Source of the DNA: Scalesia atractyloides
Taxonomy: Eukaryota > Streptophyta > Magnoliopsida > Asterales > Asteraceae
Assembly: GCA_947069175.1 (NCBI GenBank)
Contig: CAMTDV010001633.1
Location: 57,394,102 to 57,458,101, forward strand
DNA: 64,000 nt
Direction of reading: 5' to 3'
Positions 1 to 10,538 of the stretch are shown here, one piece after another (the first letter of the stretch is position 1; the number at the start of each line of letters is the position of its first letter). The position numbers and the translations under genes are program-made. Below the pieces are notes generated by a model that was not told where the DNA came from, did no database searches, and saw only the letters and a program-made list of their open reading frames with translations.

Positions 1-20
1 AAACTAGTGAACTAAGGACC

Positions 21-28
21 TATTTATA
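21..28 (-). promoter_or_regulatory. TATA box of gypsy-0 LTR
   Basis: The minus strand reads TATAAATA followed by GG, a canonical plant TATA box, inside the LTR. Transcription would run out of the window to the left. In this 3' copy it would no longer drive the element. Confidence 0.55.
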
Positions 29-195
29 CTATTCTTAAAGCTCCAAAATCACGACAAGTGTCCTTAGGTGTGTTTAGGGAGTGATTAGTGGTAGGACATG
101 TGTTCTAATGTGGTTTAGAGTGGCAAGATTAAGGCTAGGTGTCACAAAAATGCAGCAAGACTGCTGCCAGCCATTTTCTTGCTGTCAACATACCC

Positions 196-296
196 CTTGC
201 GGACCGCAAGATGTATGCCTTACGGTCCGTAAAAAACTAGGCGCAATAATATTCCTTGCAGACCGCAAGGGATAAGTGTTACGGTCCACAAGGACC
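196..296. repeat. cluster of short palindromes in gypsy-0 LTR
   Basis: The stretch holds CTTGCGGACCGCAAG (196-210), TTACGGTCCGTAA (220-232), a one-mismatch copy CTTGCAGACCGCAAG (255-269) and a decayed TTACGGTCC form near 279-290. The two palindrome types alternate. RNA from either strand could fold into short hairpins. Function is unknown. Confidence 0.8.
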
Positions 297-478
297 TTAG
301 AATAAGCCAAAACTTTACCTTTTGGCAGATTTAGCCCTTTAACTTCGAATCTATATCATTTTCATATTTTTAACCATTTTAACATTATAATCTCTCTCAT
401 TCGATATATCTGAATTATATGGAGAGCTTTTAGACACGTGTCATGCTAGGATTTGATCTACAATATTGGGATGTTGCA

Positions 479-491
479 TTCTCATCCCCTT
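479..491 (-). other. polypurine tract of gypsy-0
   Basis: The minus strand reads AAGGGGATGAGAA immediately before the LTR start. This is the position and composition of the plus-strand priming site of an LTR retrotransposon. Confidence 0.65.
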
Positions 492-534
492 AAAAGAAAT
501 CTTGTTCTCGAGATTTTATTCAATTATCTGGGGT

Positions 535-1990
535 ACTTTTATCTCAATATAGGATCTAATTTCCCAAGTGTACTTATGACAACTCTGGGAATCCCATCTG
601 ACTCTCACTTATAGGGATCAATTTCTTAAGGTGCTTTTTTACCCTGTTGATCCTCGATCCACAAAGGTCATTTAAATAAAAATGAATTTGCTTGTCGATT
701 TGCACATCATCATGAGGCATCTCTAAAGGATTTGTCGACCAAGCATTACTTAAATTGAAATACGAAATACACCGTATATTTCGCTAAGTTTCTCTAATAA
801 ATTGAGTCTATAAGCTATGAAAATAACACATTCGAGTATTTCAAATGGTTCGATGTATTGAGGGCTTAAGTTGCGTTTCTTTTTAAATTTCATAACACCT
901 TTCCACAGTGATATTTTAATATACATCTATTACCGATTAGGAATTTTAAAAGGTTTCCCTATCCTGTCGGCATGACTCCTTTGCTTATCTCGGGCAGTCC
1001 TAAGTTTGTCACAGATTTGTCTAATCTTATCTGTGATCTTAAGTACAATCTCAGGCCCTCTTAGTTGATTTTCTCCTACTTCTGTCCAATATACTAGGGT
1101 CTCACACTTTCTTCCATATAAAGTCTCAAACGGTGTGGCTTATACTAGTGTGGAAACTTATCAATGTAGGAGAATATGATCAATGGTAGGTGGTCATTCC
1201 AACTACTGCATAAGTTAAAATGCATGCTCTAAGTATGTCTTATAATGTTTGAAATTTATACTTATTTTGACTATCCTTCTGAGGATAGTAAGCTGTACTA
1301 AAATTTAAATAAGTTTCTAAAACTTGCTGAAAGTTTCTCCATAAACTAAGTGTATATCGGTTATCCGTTTCCGATACTATTCACAATGATACTTCTATGT
1401 AGAGGTACAATATTGTCAATGCATGACTTGGCTAACTTTTCTAGACTAAAAGTCTCCTTAATTAACAAGGAATGTGCCGACTTAGTCAATCTATTAACTA
1501 TGATTCAAATCGTGTCATTGCCATGATTTATTTTTGATAGCTTACTGATAAATTCATGGTTACCAATTCTTATTTCCATTTCGGCAATTCTTAATTTTTG
1601 TAATGAACTTGATGGGTTCTGTTGTTTATTCTTAATTAGCGAATATGCCAGACATTTAGTTATTTAGATGGTAAATGGATTTCTTCACACCAATCCATCA
1701 AAAATCCTTTATTTAAATTTTGGTACGCCTTATCTCAACTAGGGTGCGTAAAATACTTAGAACTGTGAGATTCCTCTAGAAAATTTCTGAGTCCTTTTAA
1801 AAGAGCGACCTAAATTCTATTATTAAATCTTTAAATTTGATCTGATATAGGTGTTAACTAATCCACAGTACCACCTAGACTTTTTATTAAAGCATTTGTT
1901 TCCAACAATACTTGCTTTTGAGTAAGTCAAGCTATTCTGTAGCTTGATTCTTTCAACATTAACCCTAATTGGTTTAAATCTTTCTTTTTG
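535..1990 (-). pseudogene. gypsy-0 integrase remnant with chromodomain-like tail
   Basis: Minus-strand translation with frameshifts gives recognisable Ty3/gypsy integrase blocks. A core strand (VNRLTKSAHS) lies near 1470-1505 and the LYGRKCETLVYWTEVGE block near 1040-1110. A GPEIV..ITDKIRQI stretch follows near 960-1030, and a SPQYIEPFEILE block near 815-850. Traces of the VRW..PEYTWE tail typical of Tekay/Del-type elements appear near 550-600. Many stops make it non-functional. Integrase would insert element cDNA into host DNA. The catalytic triad cannot be reconstructed confidently. Confidence 0.75.
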
Positions 1991-2720
1991 GCTAAGGGCG
2001 TCAACTACAACTTTAGCCTTGTTCGGATGCTAACGGATTTTGTATTCACAATCATATAAGAGCTTCCATCCGTCTGCTTGCCTCATATTTAAAATCCTTT
2101 TGATTAATTATATGTTGGAGGCTTTAGAAATCAGTATAAATGATACACTTTGTATCGTATAGGTAATGTGCCCACAGTTTCAAGTACAAACACAACCGCA
2201 CCTGTCTCCAAATCGTGGGTTGTGTAATTCTTTTCATGTACTCTTTAATTGGCGTGATGCATAGTCTATTGCCTTGCCTCTTTGCATCAAAACGTGACCT
2301 AAACCTGTGTGTGAAGCATCACAATATACTACAAGGTCTTCATTGGGTAAAGAAAGAATAGGGGCATTATTCAATTTCTCTTTTAGAATCTTGAAGGATT
2401 CTTTTTGCTTAGGCCCCTATTTAAATTTTCGTAATCTTATGGGTTAAGGTAGTCAAATAAGTGACTAACCTAGAAAGGTTCTTAATGGATCGTTGGCAAT
2501 ATCCTGCCAATCCTAGGAAACTATATATCTCTGTAGGCGACTTGGGTGCTTCCCAGTTAGTGATAACTTCAATCTCTAGCGGGATCAACTTAGATACCAC
2601 GCTTGCTTATCTTATGTCCTAAGAATTGTACTTCTCTAAGACATAACGCATACTTAGAAAACTTCATGTAAAGCTTCTCGTGTTTTAGAAAATACATCTA
2701 GGTTGTCCTTTAATTCCTTT
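1990..2720 (-). pseudogene. gypsy-0 RNase H and reverse transcriptase C-terminus
   Basis: Minus-strand reading gives the RNase H start VVYCDASHTGLGHVLMQ near 2275-2335 and its end (LNMRQADGWKLLYDCEY, then VVVDALS) near 1995-2100. The connection block FLGLAGYCQRSI follows near 2470-2515. The reverse transcriptase palm with the (Y/F)xDD active site should lie upstream, but sequence near 2720 passes almost directly to protease-like sequence near 2895. The RT core appears deleted. Frame is broken repeatedly. Confidence 0.75.
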
Positions 2721-2894
2721 ATCCCCATAAGAGCTAGGCGATAGGAAGACTTAGCTATATGTGTTAATCTAAGTAGGATGTCGATTCGAATTCGACCTGC
2801 CTATTAGGGGGTCGACTCGATAAGTCTTCCAAGATATGTCTAGAAATTTGGATATGATGGAGATACCTTCTACTTTCGGCTTCGAATAATTGGT

Positions 2895-3710
2895 GGTCTA
2901 GCATGTAGATGTCATGTATTCTCTATAGACACTTGGATGCCTTAAGCATAACAGCTTTCTCTGGCAATTCATAATGATGATCTGATAGATGGTGAGTATA
3001 TCATAGGAAAGAGATTTGATTTCGATACGTTTCGTGTCATAGGCAATGCGGGCCTGGTTATGGGATAACCAGTCTATACTTAGAGCATTCACATCCTATC
3101 CACCAAATCCTGAGAGAGAGGTTTTTAAATTATAAAAAGTGGTTTAAGTGGTTGTGAGTAGAGGAGAGTGAAAATGTTACTGTTCATCTGTATCTTTGAG
3201 GGGATACCGTTCACCCTATGTAATTTTTTAACATGTTTTGAAAGAAGCTGTAAGTAGAGGAGGGAGAAAATGTAATAATAAAGGTATAAAAAATTATTAT
3301 TTAATTGAAAGGAGAGAGAAATCTAATTGTTTTTAGTGTAATTATAGGGTAGAAAATGATGGATAGAATGTGAATGCTCTTAGAACTATATTAAATCAGG
3401 CTAGAGTCATAGGTAGGATTTTTAACGGATATAAAAATCCTTCTAGAATTTGAAGTGTTATTTCTATATTTTCATCATTTACTTCAACCTAATAGGTACG
3501 ATCTATAGTTCTTAAGGGTATGTCTAATATTTTACAGAACTTATGATCTATAGAACTCTTATCATTTCCAGAGTTGACAAGACTTCTTACAAAAATGTCC
3601 TTAGTGAAAAACGTATTTCTTATGATGTACGCGCCCTTTATCGCTTCCCTAGCGGTCAGCCAAAAACTTTGGCATTGCCTTTCTTGTAGTTGACGTTTTG
3701 ATACCAATGC
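2895..3710 (-). pseudogene. gypsy-0 aspartic protease remnant
   Basis: The minus strand encodes LVNSGNDKSSIDHKFCKIL near 3530-3600, a decayed form of the retropepsin block LVDSGADxSFIS. The IDWLSHNQARIAYD block typical of the region just after protease ends near 3010-3070. The two parts are separated by a 297-bp MITE. The active-site DSG has become NSG, so the enzyme is dead. Confidence 0.75.
3083..3379. mobile_element. Tourist/PIF-Harbinger-like MITE
   Basis: The two ends are inverted repeats: GAGCATTCACATCCTATCCA at the left matches the reverse complement of the right end with few changes. The element is flanked by TTA on both sides (3080-3082 and 3380-3382), the classical Harbinger target duplication. 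It is 297 bp, A+T-rich and non-coding. Removing it rejoins the gypsy-0 frame across the conserved xxDWLS block, which confirms the borders. Confidence 0.88.
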
Positions 3711-5830
3711 GAATCATGTGACCAGGACAACTAGTCCTGATGTGGTCCTTATCTCCATATTTAAAACAGACTGCATTCTTAGTTTTCTTGCATTTGTGGG
3801 GGTCTTTTGGCCAACTTTATTGCATATGCCACAACCCTTCTATTGCTCACTAGAGCATATTCCCAAAATGCCCTTTTTCATAAACCTTATATTCGGATTT
3901 GTTTTACTGGGCCTTGACTGATTATTTCCAAAATCAGTTCTCCCTTTGGGCTCTAACTCAGCCCTGGCCTCTCTTCACTTAATCTCATCCATGGTTAAAG
4001 TGAGGGCCAGGTCTGAAAATGACAGAGAAGTAATAGGATTAGATGATTTTACCATCCCTAAATTTATGGTGTTAATATCCCAATGTATCATGCAATATGC
4101 TTAGATTAAGGGTTAATTGGGTATAGCACTAACTTAGACATTATAATTGGAGGTATACTCGTCATGGTCTAAGTTTTCATGGTCAGTTTCAAGTATTTGA
4201 CTCTATTTTCTTAATTTTGTGAGGTGAGCAATAAGTTTTTCTCTATCAATTTGATAAAATTTTCCTAGTCGTATATCATATAGGGTAACTCTCCAAATAG
4301 ATTAAATTTGCCACTATGTTAAAGTGTGCACTTAAACAGACTGCGATGTATATTTTATTGTGTCATTCTCTGTACCTCCACCTCCGATGATGTCTATAAT
4401 GATTTCCATTTTATCAAGCCACTTCATGGCATTGATGGATACTTATTCTCCGGTTAAGTCTTGGGTTTACTTAAAACAAAATATTTATGCGTGCGCCCTT
4501 TCCTAAAATTTTAAGGTTTTTTCCTAGTGACATGGTTATATTTACTAGTCTTACTCCTACTTGAGGATTTTGTAAGAACTAGCGGGTCATAGAGACATAT
4601 TCACTTAATTGCTTAAAGGCTTTTAATTATATTTGGCTATACATTTGTCATAGCTCTAGAGACTTTTATTTTGGCTTTTCTTACACTTACAAGTCATCAA
4701 GCCAATTTTAAATATTCTAGTGTGAGGGAGATTTTCCCATTATCATCACCATCTTAACCACTATCATGGTGGGAATATGTGCTTTTAGCCATAGTCTTTC
4801 TTTTAACATGGTCAATATGCTAGTCTTACTCCAATTGGAGAATTAGTAAGAACTAGTGGACCGGTAAGAAGTTGAGTGAGGACATGTGCTTGATTGCTCA
4901 CGGTCTTTTATTTATATTTAACCATATCATTTTTCGTAGTCCTATAGACTTTTGGCTTTTCTAGCACTTATAAGTCACCAGGCCTATTTTTAAATATTCT
5001 GGTGTGAGGGGAATTTTCCACTATCGACACCTTCTCAAACAACTACCACTGGTGGGAGTATGTACTTTAGCCTTCGTCTTTTTGTGACCAATCAAGAGAT
5101 TTGTTTGATATGCTAGGAGCAATAAAAATGTGACCTTAACAATACTAAAGGTCGAGGGTAAAACGAAAGGGTCTATAAAATCAAAGATTATTTTACTCGG
5201 CACTATTATAGTCAAAATATAAATTTAAGATTTTGAAAGGGAATACCAACTTCTCACGCTTACTATTAGCTGATATTAGCACAATATCACAAAAATCATT
5301 AAAATCAATGTTAGACTTTGGATGATTAGGTGGAGGGTTTACTGGGTATTTGGAAATTGAGATTTTTGGGAAAATGAAGGATAAAGTTCATCTCGATAAA
5401 TTGCTTCTCATCGGCAGTCAGAAGGTGGTATATGGTTTGGATGATTAAATATCATGTTCTCGGCAGAAATCGGGTTGGAGGGTCCTCCCATCTATGGGTC
5501 CTCTTGATTGTAGTGGCTAGAGGAAGGTGGAAGGGAGCTAAGCTTCACACCGGCGTGCACAGACATCCTTTCTGAGGTGTGGGCTTTTGTTTGTGCTGTT
5601 GTCCAATCAACTGGTGGAGTAACACTAGAACGTCCATTGAAAGTGGGGAAGTTTTGGGTTGATAGTCTGGGATATGGAAAGAAAAAGAAATAAAATACTA
5701 GCTAATATGTTAGTTCTTCTCAATTGGCATGGGGAAATGTCGAGGGGAACCTGTATAAGAGGTAGAAGTATTCGGTGTCGGAGTTATGTATCTCTGAGTT
5801 GGAGTCGTCGCTAAAGCAATACTTATTTGA
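3711..5830 (-). pseudogene. gypsy-0 gag remnant
   Basis: The minus strand shows a zinc-knuckle relic CFKYGDKDHIRTSCPG near 3715-3765, with one zinc cysteine replaced by tyrosine. Capsid-like blocks follow: MKWLDKMEIII near 4380-4430 and LETDHENLDHDEYTSNY near 4140-4195. Near 5775-5820 a Ser/Asp-rich N-terminal stretch (SDDSNSEIHNSDTE) is visible. Stops and frameshifts are frequent. Part of the N-terminal half is duplicated in tandem at 4531-5090. Gag would form the cytoplasmic particle. Confidence 0.65.
4531..5090. repeat. about 276-bp tandem duplication in gypsy-0 gag
   Basis: The segment from CATGG at 4531 recurs from CATGG at 4807. Shared landmarks are CTAGTCTTACTCC, the TAAGAACTAG block, ATATTCTRGTGTGAGG and GGTGGGARTATGT. 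The copies differ by many substitutions and small indels, so the duplication is old. Confidence 0.8.
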
Positions 5831-5835
5831 TTTCA

Positions 5836-5977
5836 GGCAGCAACGTAGTTTGCCGCATGGAACTCTTAATTGCTTGAGTGTTTAGATGTTGTGGTCCGTG
5901 ACCAAACATAGGTTCTTTGCCTCGTTCATGATATTAATTCGAATTTGAGGCAGCAACGTAGTTTGTCGCATGGAACT
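5836..5977. repeat. direct repeat next to the hAT insertion site
   Basis: A stretch of about 30 bases beginning GGCAGCAACGTAGTTTG and ending GCATGGAACT occurs at about 5836-5865 and again at about 5948-5977, with one mismatch. The hAT element entered the second copy. This is non-coding leader-like sequence of gypsy-0. Confidence 0.7.
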
Positions 5978-6248
5978 AGGGATGGCAATGGGTCGGGTTT
6001 GGGACGGGTTTAAGTAATCCCAAACCAATACCCGGTTAAATAAGCTTGTCCTTAACCCGTCCCAAAACGCGTCGGGTTTCTAGCGGGTCAATACCCATCG
6101 GGTATCGGGTATACCCGTGGGTTTCGGGTAAACCCGTTAATTTAAAAAAAAACTACCTGTTTGGTATATTCGACCCAAAACCCATTGTGTATCTATCGAG
6201 TAGCTACTAGTTAGTTACATTTAATATTATCACTATAGAAATATATTA

Positions 6249-6547
6249 GAGTCAATTACTGTTTTCGTCCCTATGGTTTGTCAAAAATCACTATTTCAGT
6301 CCATTAGTTTAAAATTGCGATTTCAGTCCCTGTGGTTTCACTTCCGTAACCATTTCAGTCCCTGTGGATTCACTTTCGTAACCACTTCAATCCATTTATT
6401 CTGTAAGTATATGGAGTGAAATGGTTGCAAGGTGGACTGAAATGGTTACGAAAGTGAAATCACAGGGACTGAAATCACAATTTTTAAACTAATGGACTGA
6501 AATAGTGATTTTTGACAAACCACAGGGACGAAAACAGTAATTAACTC
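6249..6547. mobile_element. Mutator-like (MULE) MITE
   Basis: This 299-bp element is a long inverted repeat. The left arm starts GAGTCAATTACTGTTTTCGT and the right end is its near-perfect complement. The arms extend over 100 bp and are rich in CAGTCCCTGTGGTTT-type blocks. A 9-bp target duplication AATATATTA flanks it (6240-6248 and 6548-6556), the size range of Mutator-like elements. It is non-coding and inserted in the hAT element. Confidence 0.87.
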
Positions 6548-6767
6548 AATATATTAAATAACCACAATGTATATGAAATAAAATATCTATATGTATAAAA
6601 AAATATGAATACATCATATATATACATATTTAAAATATATAAGAAAATATGTTGGGTATACAATCGGGTAAATGGGTACACTTTATCGCGTAATCGGGTC
6701 GGGTAAATGGGTATATCACCAAATCCCAAACCCGCAAGAAAAATCCAAACTAGTTCAAAACCCATCC

Positions 6768-7384
6768 TGTTGGGATTGAACCCTAACAAAGGAACAAATG
6801 ATATCAAAGCCAAACACACTATCCGAGCTTTGGTCCAACTATCAGAGGTTACAACCTCTGATCAACCTTTACACTGCTTTCCTTAAACAATTGCTCCTAT
6901 CATCTGATCGAACAAGAGGCAAACGTCTGATAGAAGAAACAAGATCAGAGGATAGACATAAGTGCTTAGACTAGTTATAGTTTATTCAATGTAACAGTGC
7001 TATGCACTGATAGTGTTAGTTTAGTAGTGTTTTAGTTAGTTATGAATTTATTAGCTGTCACTATCAACCATGACATCATAAAAGATGCTCAGTGGTTAGA
7101 TAGTTAGTATAAATAGCTGATCAATGTAACAGTTAACTTGTCTTCCTAAAGAAGATCAATTCGCACTTTATCTTCTTCATTTCTTACTATCAAACGATTG
7201 TAATTGGCTACGGGGGGAATCACATGCAAGTTTACCAACTTGAAAACATGATGATGATGAAAACAAACGACCGATTGCTTGTAGTAAAAGTTTTCCACTA
7301 ATTCCGCTGCATATCTTTAAAACTCAATCCATTTTCCATCTTTAGAAACAAAAACTACAAGTGATTCAAACTTAGATCCCAACA
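6768..7384 (+). repeat. copia-A 5' LTR
   Basis: It starts TGTTGGGATTGAACCC and ends TTAGATCCCAACA, immediately before the primer-binding site. It matches the 3' LTR closely throughout. It contains a TATA box and a TGACATCA element about 30 bases upstream of it. Confidence 0.95.
7071..7116 (+). promoter_or_regulatory. copia-A promoter: bZIP-type motif and TATA box
   Basis: TATAAATAG lies at 7108-7116. TGACATCA at 7071-7078 is a one-base variant of the palindrome TGACGTCA found at the same place in the 3' LTR and in three other LTRs of the family in this window. TGACG-type sites bind plant bZIP (TGA/CREB-like) factors, so stress or hormone control is plausible but inferred. Confidence 0.6.
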
Positions 7385-7386
7385 AT

Positions 7387-7398
7387 TGGTATCAGAGC
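7387..7398 (+). other. copia-A primer-binding site (initiator Met tRNA)
   Basis: TGGTATCAGAGC starts two bases after the LTR end. It complements the 3' end of plant initiator methionine tRNA and would prime minus-strand DNA synthesis. Confidence 0.92.
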
Positions 7399-7541
7399 TT
7401 GGTCAATCGATTTTGATTTAACAGTTTAATTGATTTGAACAGATCAACTCTTTGTGCTAATTCGTTTGATAGTTTTACTTGAATATAGAGTTTTATTACT
7501 ACAAAAGTTTTTAAAACACAAATCTGTTGTAAACAAGATAA

Positions 7542-8160
7542 ATGGCACAAAACACACCGGAATCCAATATTGGATCCATGTTCAAACCACCGATGTTGAA
7601 ACTAAATGAATATTTTATTTGGCAACGTCGGATGGGTCATATAATCGCCCAACAGAACACCAGATGCGGGAGATCCGTTGTATTTGGACCTCATGTTCCC
7701 ATGGTTCCAAGTACAGAGGATCCCCACACGTAGGTCCCTAAGAAACTCGAAAATTACTCTGAACAGGATTTCCTCAAAATTGAATTGGATGCTAAGGCTT
7801 TTAGCATTTTTGCTTTGGCTTTGCCCAATGAGATTTATGCGGGATTACTTCATTGTAATAGTGCTAAAGAGTTATGGGATGCTCTTAAAGAGCAATTCGG
7901 TGGTACTGAAGAGGTGATAGAGAATAACATAGAGGTTTTAAATAACCAGTATGAAACATTTTGCCATGTTAAGGGTGAGTCATTAACCCAAAAGTTCCAA
8001 CGATATAGCTGTCTCATCAGTGAGCTCAAATTGGTAAATGTGGAATTTTCAAATTCGACTGCCAATAATCGTTTCTTGAGATCTTTACCTGAGAAATGGG
8101 AGACTGTAGCTTATGTCACTAGAACAACTGTTGGTTACAAGGAAATGACCTTGACATAAC
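7542..8160 (+). pseudogene. copia-A gag, N-terminal UBN2-type domain
   Basis: The ATG at 7542 opens a frame resembling the start of copia gag (KPPMLKLNEYFIWQRRM). A frame break near 7733 is followed by the UBN2-type gag domain at 7785-8158, with the hallmark AKELWDALKEQF and later LRSLPEKWE. A stop at 8157-8159 ends this part. Gag polymerises into the virus-like particle in the cytoplasm. The stop and shift make this copy non-functional. Confidence 0.85.
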
Positions 8161-8192
8161 TTCATGGATGACTCCTCACTTATGAGAAAGAG

Positions 8193-8660
8193 TTGAACCA
8201 GAAAAAGAAGTTGCAAGAGTCAGGGAAAATGACTGATGATTATACTTTGGGAAACACTGCTCTATATAGTCATGAGGAGGGGTTTAGATGTGGAAAGCAT
8301 CAGATTTATGATCATGACATTGATATAACATCTGGAAACAATTTCAACTTTGATCCCAGTACACCCAATTTTGCCTTTGCTGCAAATTGTGAAAGCCAGA
8401 CCTCTGACAATCTGTCTTTTGAAATGAATGATTTACAACATTTTGAACCCACTGACCTTGAAGAGATGGACATTTTGCATCAGCTGGCACTTTTAAGTGT
8501 TAGAACAAGTAAATTTACAAAAGAACTGGTAGAAGGTTTCCAGGATTGCATGGGGGGTTGAAAGTTGGGTTGGATAAGTCTAAATTCAAATGTTACAAAT
8601 GTAACAAGATGGGTCACTTTGCCAGAGAATGCAGATCACAATCTGCAGGACCAATTGTAA
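8193..8660 (+). pseudogene. copia-A gag middle part with zinc knuckle
   Basis: The frame from 8193 to 8561 continues gag with an acidic, aromatic-rich stretch. A one-base shift then leads to a perfect CCHC knuckle (CYKCNKMGHFARECR) at 8591-8635, with the C-x2-C-x4-H-x4-C spacing intact. The knuckle binds genomic RNA during packaging. Confidence 0.85.
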
Positions 8661-9003
8661 CACATCCTGGCAACAGACCTTAAAGCACTGTCCAATATTC
8701 CCAATATACCCATGCACCTCAAATGCAAAACACTGCACACTTTGCACATCCTGTTGCTACGGTTCTTGTGCATTATGTCCAAGCACCTACACCATAGATT
8801 CAATATGTCCAAGCACCACCTCAAGTACATGTGTAGCAAGTGCCACAAGTTACTCAACCTACTCAATCTACTGCTACACCAGCAGAGGTTAATCAACAAA
8901 GCTTTTTCACACAAGGTTTTGTTGATTGGAGTAGTTTGCCTGAGGATTTAACAATGAAAACTTTGTTCTCATAGCCAAAAATGATTTTGAAAATGAAATA
9001 TGT
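8661..9003 (+). pseudogene. copia-A gag, Gln/Pro/Val-rich linker
   Basis: Short frame segments rich in Gln, Ala, Pro and Val (VQAPT, VQAPPQV, QVPQVTQPTQ) connect the knuckle to the coiled-coil part. The frame is broken several times. It is low-complexity sequence with no recognisable domain. Confidence 0.5.
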
Positions 9004-9006
9004 TTA

Positions 9007-9510
9007 ATGGCTTTGGAGACCATTGTTGAAGGTGATGAATCTATGGAGCAGGAGTTAAAGTCTAATGTTGTTGATTGTTGTGAAGCAGTGGTTATACCAG
9101 AAGTTACACCAGTGGTTGAAGTGAATGTTGTTGATGTTGAAAAAGACACTCTATCTGACCCTTGGGATGAGAAGGTGTGTGAGGAAGAAGAGTGTGATTG
9201 TGCTCTTATGGCTGCTTCGAAGGTATCACCTCAGATCCTTAAAGATCTATGTTCTGACAAATGCATTATTGCTTTTGCAAACATAAAGCAGGTGAATGAA
9301 AACCTGAGAAACAAAATTTTAGAAGATGAACTTAATTTTGAAAAACTTATCAAAGAGTTGAAAACAAAGTTATCTAAAAAATATTCTGAAATGAGTAGCC
9401 TAAGGCATGAATCAAGCATAACCAAAGACCAGCTCCAAACCATGGTAGAAAATACCAAGTTTGCAAACAGGAGCTTGAATCTACCCATATCACTTGTGAA
9501 AAATGGGTAG
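9007..9510 (+). pseudogene. copia-A gag, acidic and coiled-coil segment
   Basis: This 167-residue frame starts with Val/Glu-rich acidic sequence. From about residue 75 it becomes heptad-like (NIKQVNENLRNKILEDELNFEKLIKELK), a likely coiled coil. Such a region between gag and protease is characteristic of the larger-gag copia elements. A stop ends it at 9508-9510. The coiled coil probably helps Gag oligomerise, by inference. Confidence 0.7.
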
Positions 9511-9652
9511 AGTCTTGTAAAGGTTATGAGCTTATGCTTGATGCTCAAATCAAGAGAAACATAAAGTTTGGAATAGGGTTTAGAGACTATGACCAGACTT
9601 GTGAAATGTTGCAAAAATTGATTCCGAGCCGGTTGAAATAGTTCCAAAAAAC

Positions 9653-10414
9653 TTGGCTGGTGAAGAAATTAAAATCACAGATAAAAATGAAAACAAATTC
9701 TTGAAAAACCAGACGTTTCAGCAAAAGATAAAGAAATTGAAAAATATCAGTTTAAACCAACCTGGTCAGATGAATGTGATATTTTGGAAAACTTCAAGCC
9801 AATGGACTTTTCAAAACATTGATGATGGTATAAAAGCACCAAAAGCACTGGTGATCCGTATCAAAGACTTGCCAGCAGAGGTTACACCCATTGCTCTCAA
9901 AAAGTCTGATAGGAAAAGGAAAGAAAAGGTTAAATACTTGTTTTGTGAATTTTGTGAAAAGAGAAATCATGTGGCTGCAGATTGTTTTCTTCTAAAATCC
10001 TTTGACATAAACAAAACTTGTGTTATACCCAAATCTCCTAGATACACCATCTACAACAAAACAAATCACATGACCCAAGAGTGTGCCTATCTTAAAATCT
10101 ATCCTCGAAAGGTAAAAGAGATTAGGGCAAAAGCTCTTGAAAGAGAAAGTTCAAACTTTTCTGAAAACAAATCTAAACAGAACTTTGAATCAGTTGAAAC
10201 ATCTGTCACGAAAGCCTTAAATCAAACCTCTGTTCACAGAGAAATTCAAGTTACAAAAGCACCTCCATCAAATCAGTTTCCAAGAGGTAAAAGCCAGCCT
10301 AGTTATCAAAAGGTGTCTATGGTTTATGAGACTTACAAAAAGTCTTCTAAGCCAACGGTAAATAGGCATCCTCATGGTTACCAACAGTTGATAGGAAGTA
10401 GCTCACAGCAGTGA
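9653..10414 (+). pseudogene. copia-A gag C-terminal part with second zinc-finger pair
   Basis: This 253-residue basic frame contains a CCHC-like motif CEFCEKRNHVAADC at about residues 98-111. A decayed second copy (YTIYNKTNHMTQEC, first cysteine lost) follows about 25 residues later. The rest is Lys/Ser-rich and disordered. It ends just before protease. The minus-strand relative copia-B lacks this whole part. Confidence 0.7.
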
Positions 10415-10538
10415 TTACAAAAACCTGATCCAACCACTGCCCATTTATCTGAAATTGAGTCTGGAACATCTGATACCCCATCCAAAGCCATTCTGGCTTT
10501 GGAAACTCACCTAAACTAATCATTTCAAAACATGTGCA

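Larger units (their letters stand above)
1..478 (-). repeat. gypsy-0 3' LTR, truncated by window edge
   Basis: Read on the minus strand, the LTR begins TGCAACATCCC at 478 and runs off the window at base 1. It carries a TATA-like box and a cluster of short palindromes. It directly follows a purine-rich tract and degenerate integrase on the same strand, which is the order expected for a 3' LTR. Its length and end are unknown because only part is visible. Confidence 0.75.

Noticed and set aside
81..275. Small plus-strand ORF of 64 residues
   Set aside because: It lies in the gypsy-0 LTR across the palindrome cluster, on the strand opposite the element. Nothing in it resembles a protein family.
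6541..6819. Minus-strand ORF of 92 residues
   Set aside because: It spans the end of the MULE MITE, the hAT element and the copia LTR start, so it is a chance reading across insertion borders.
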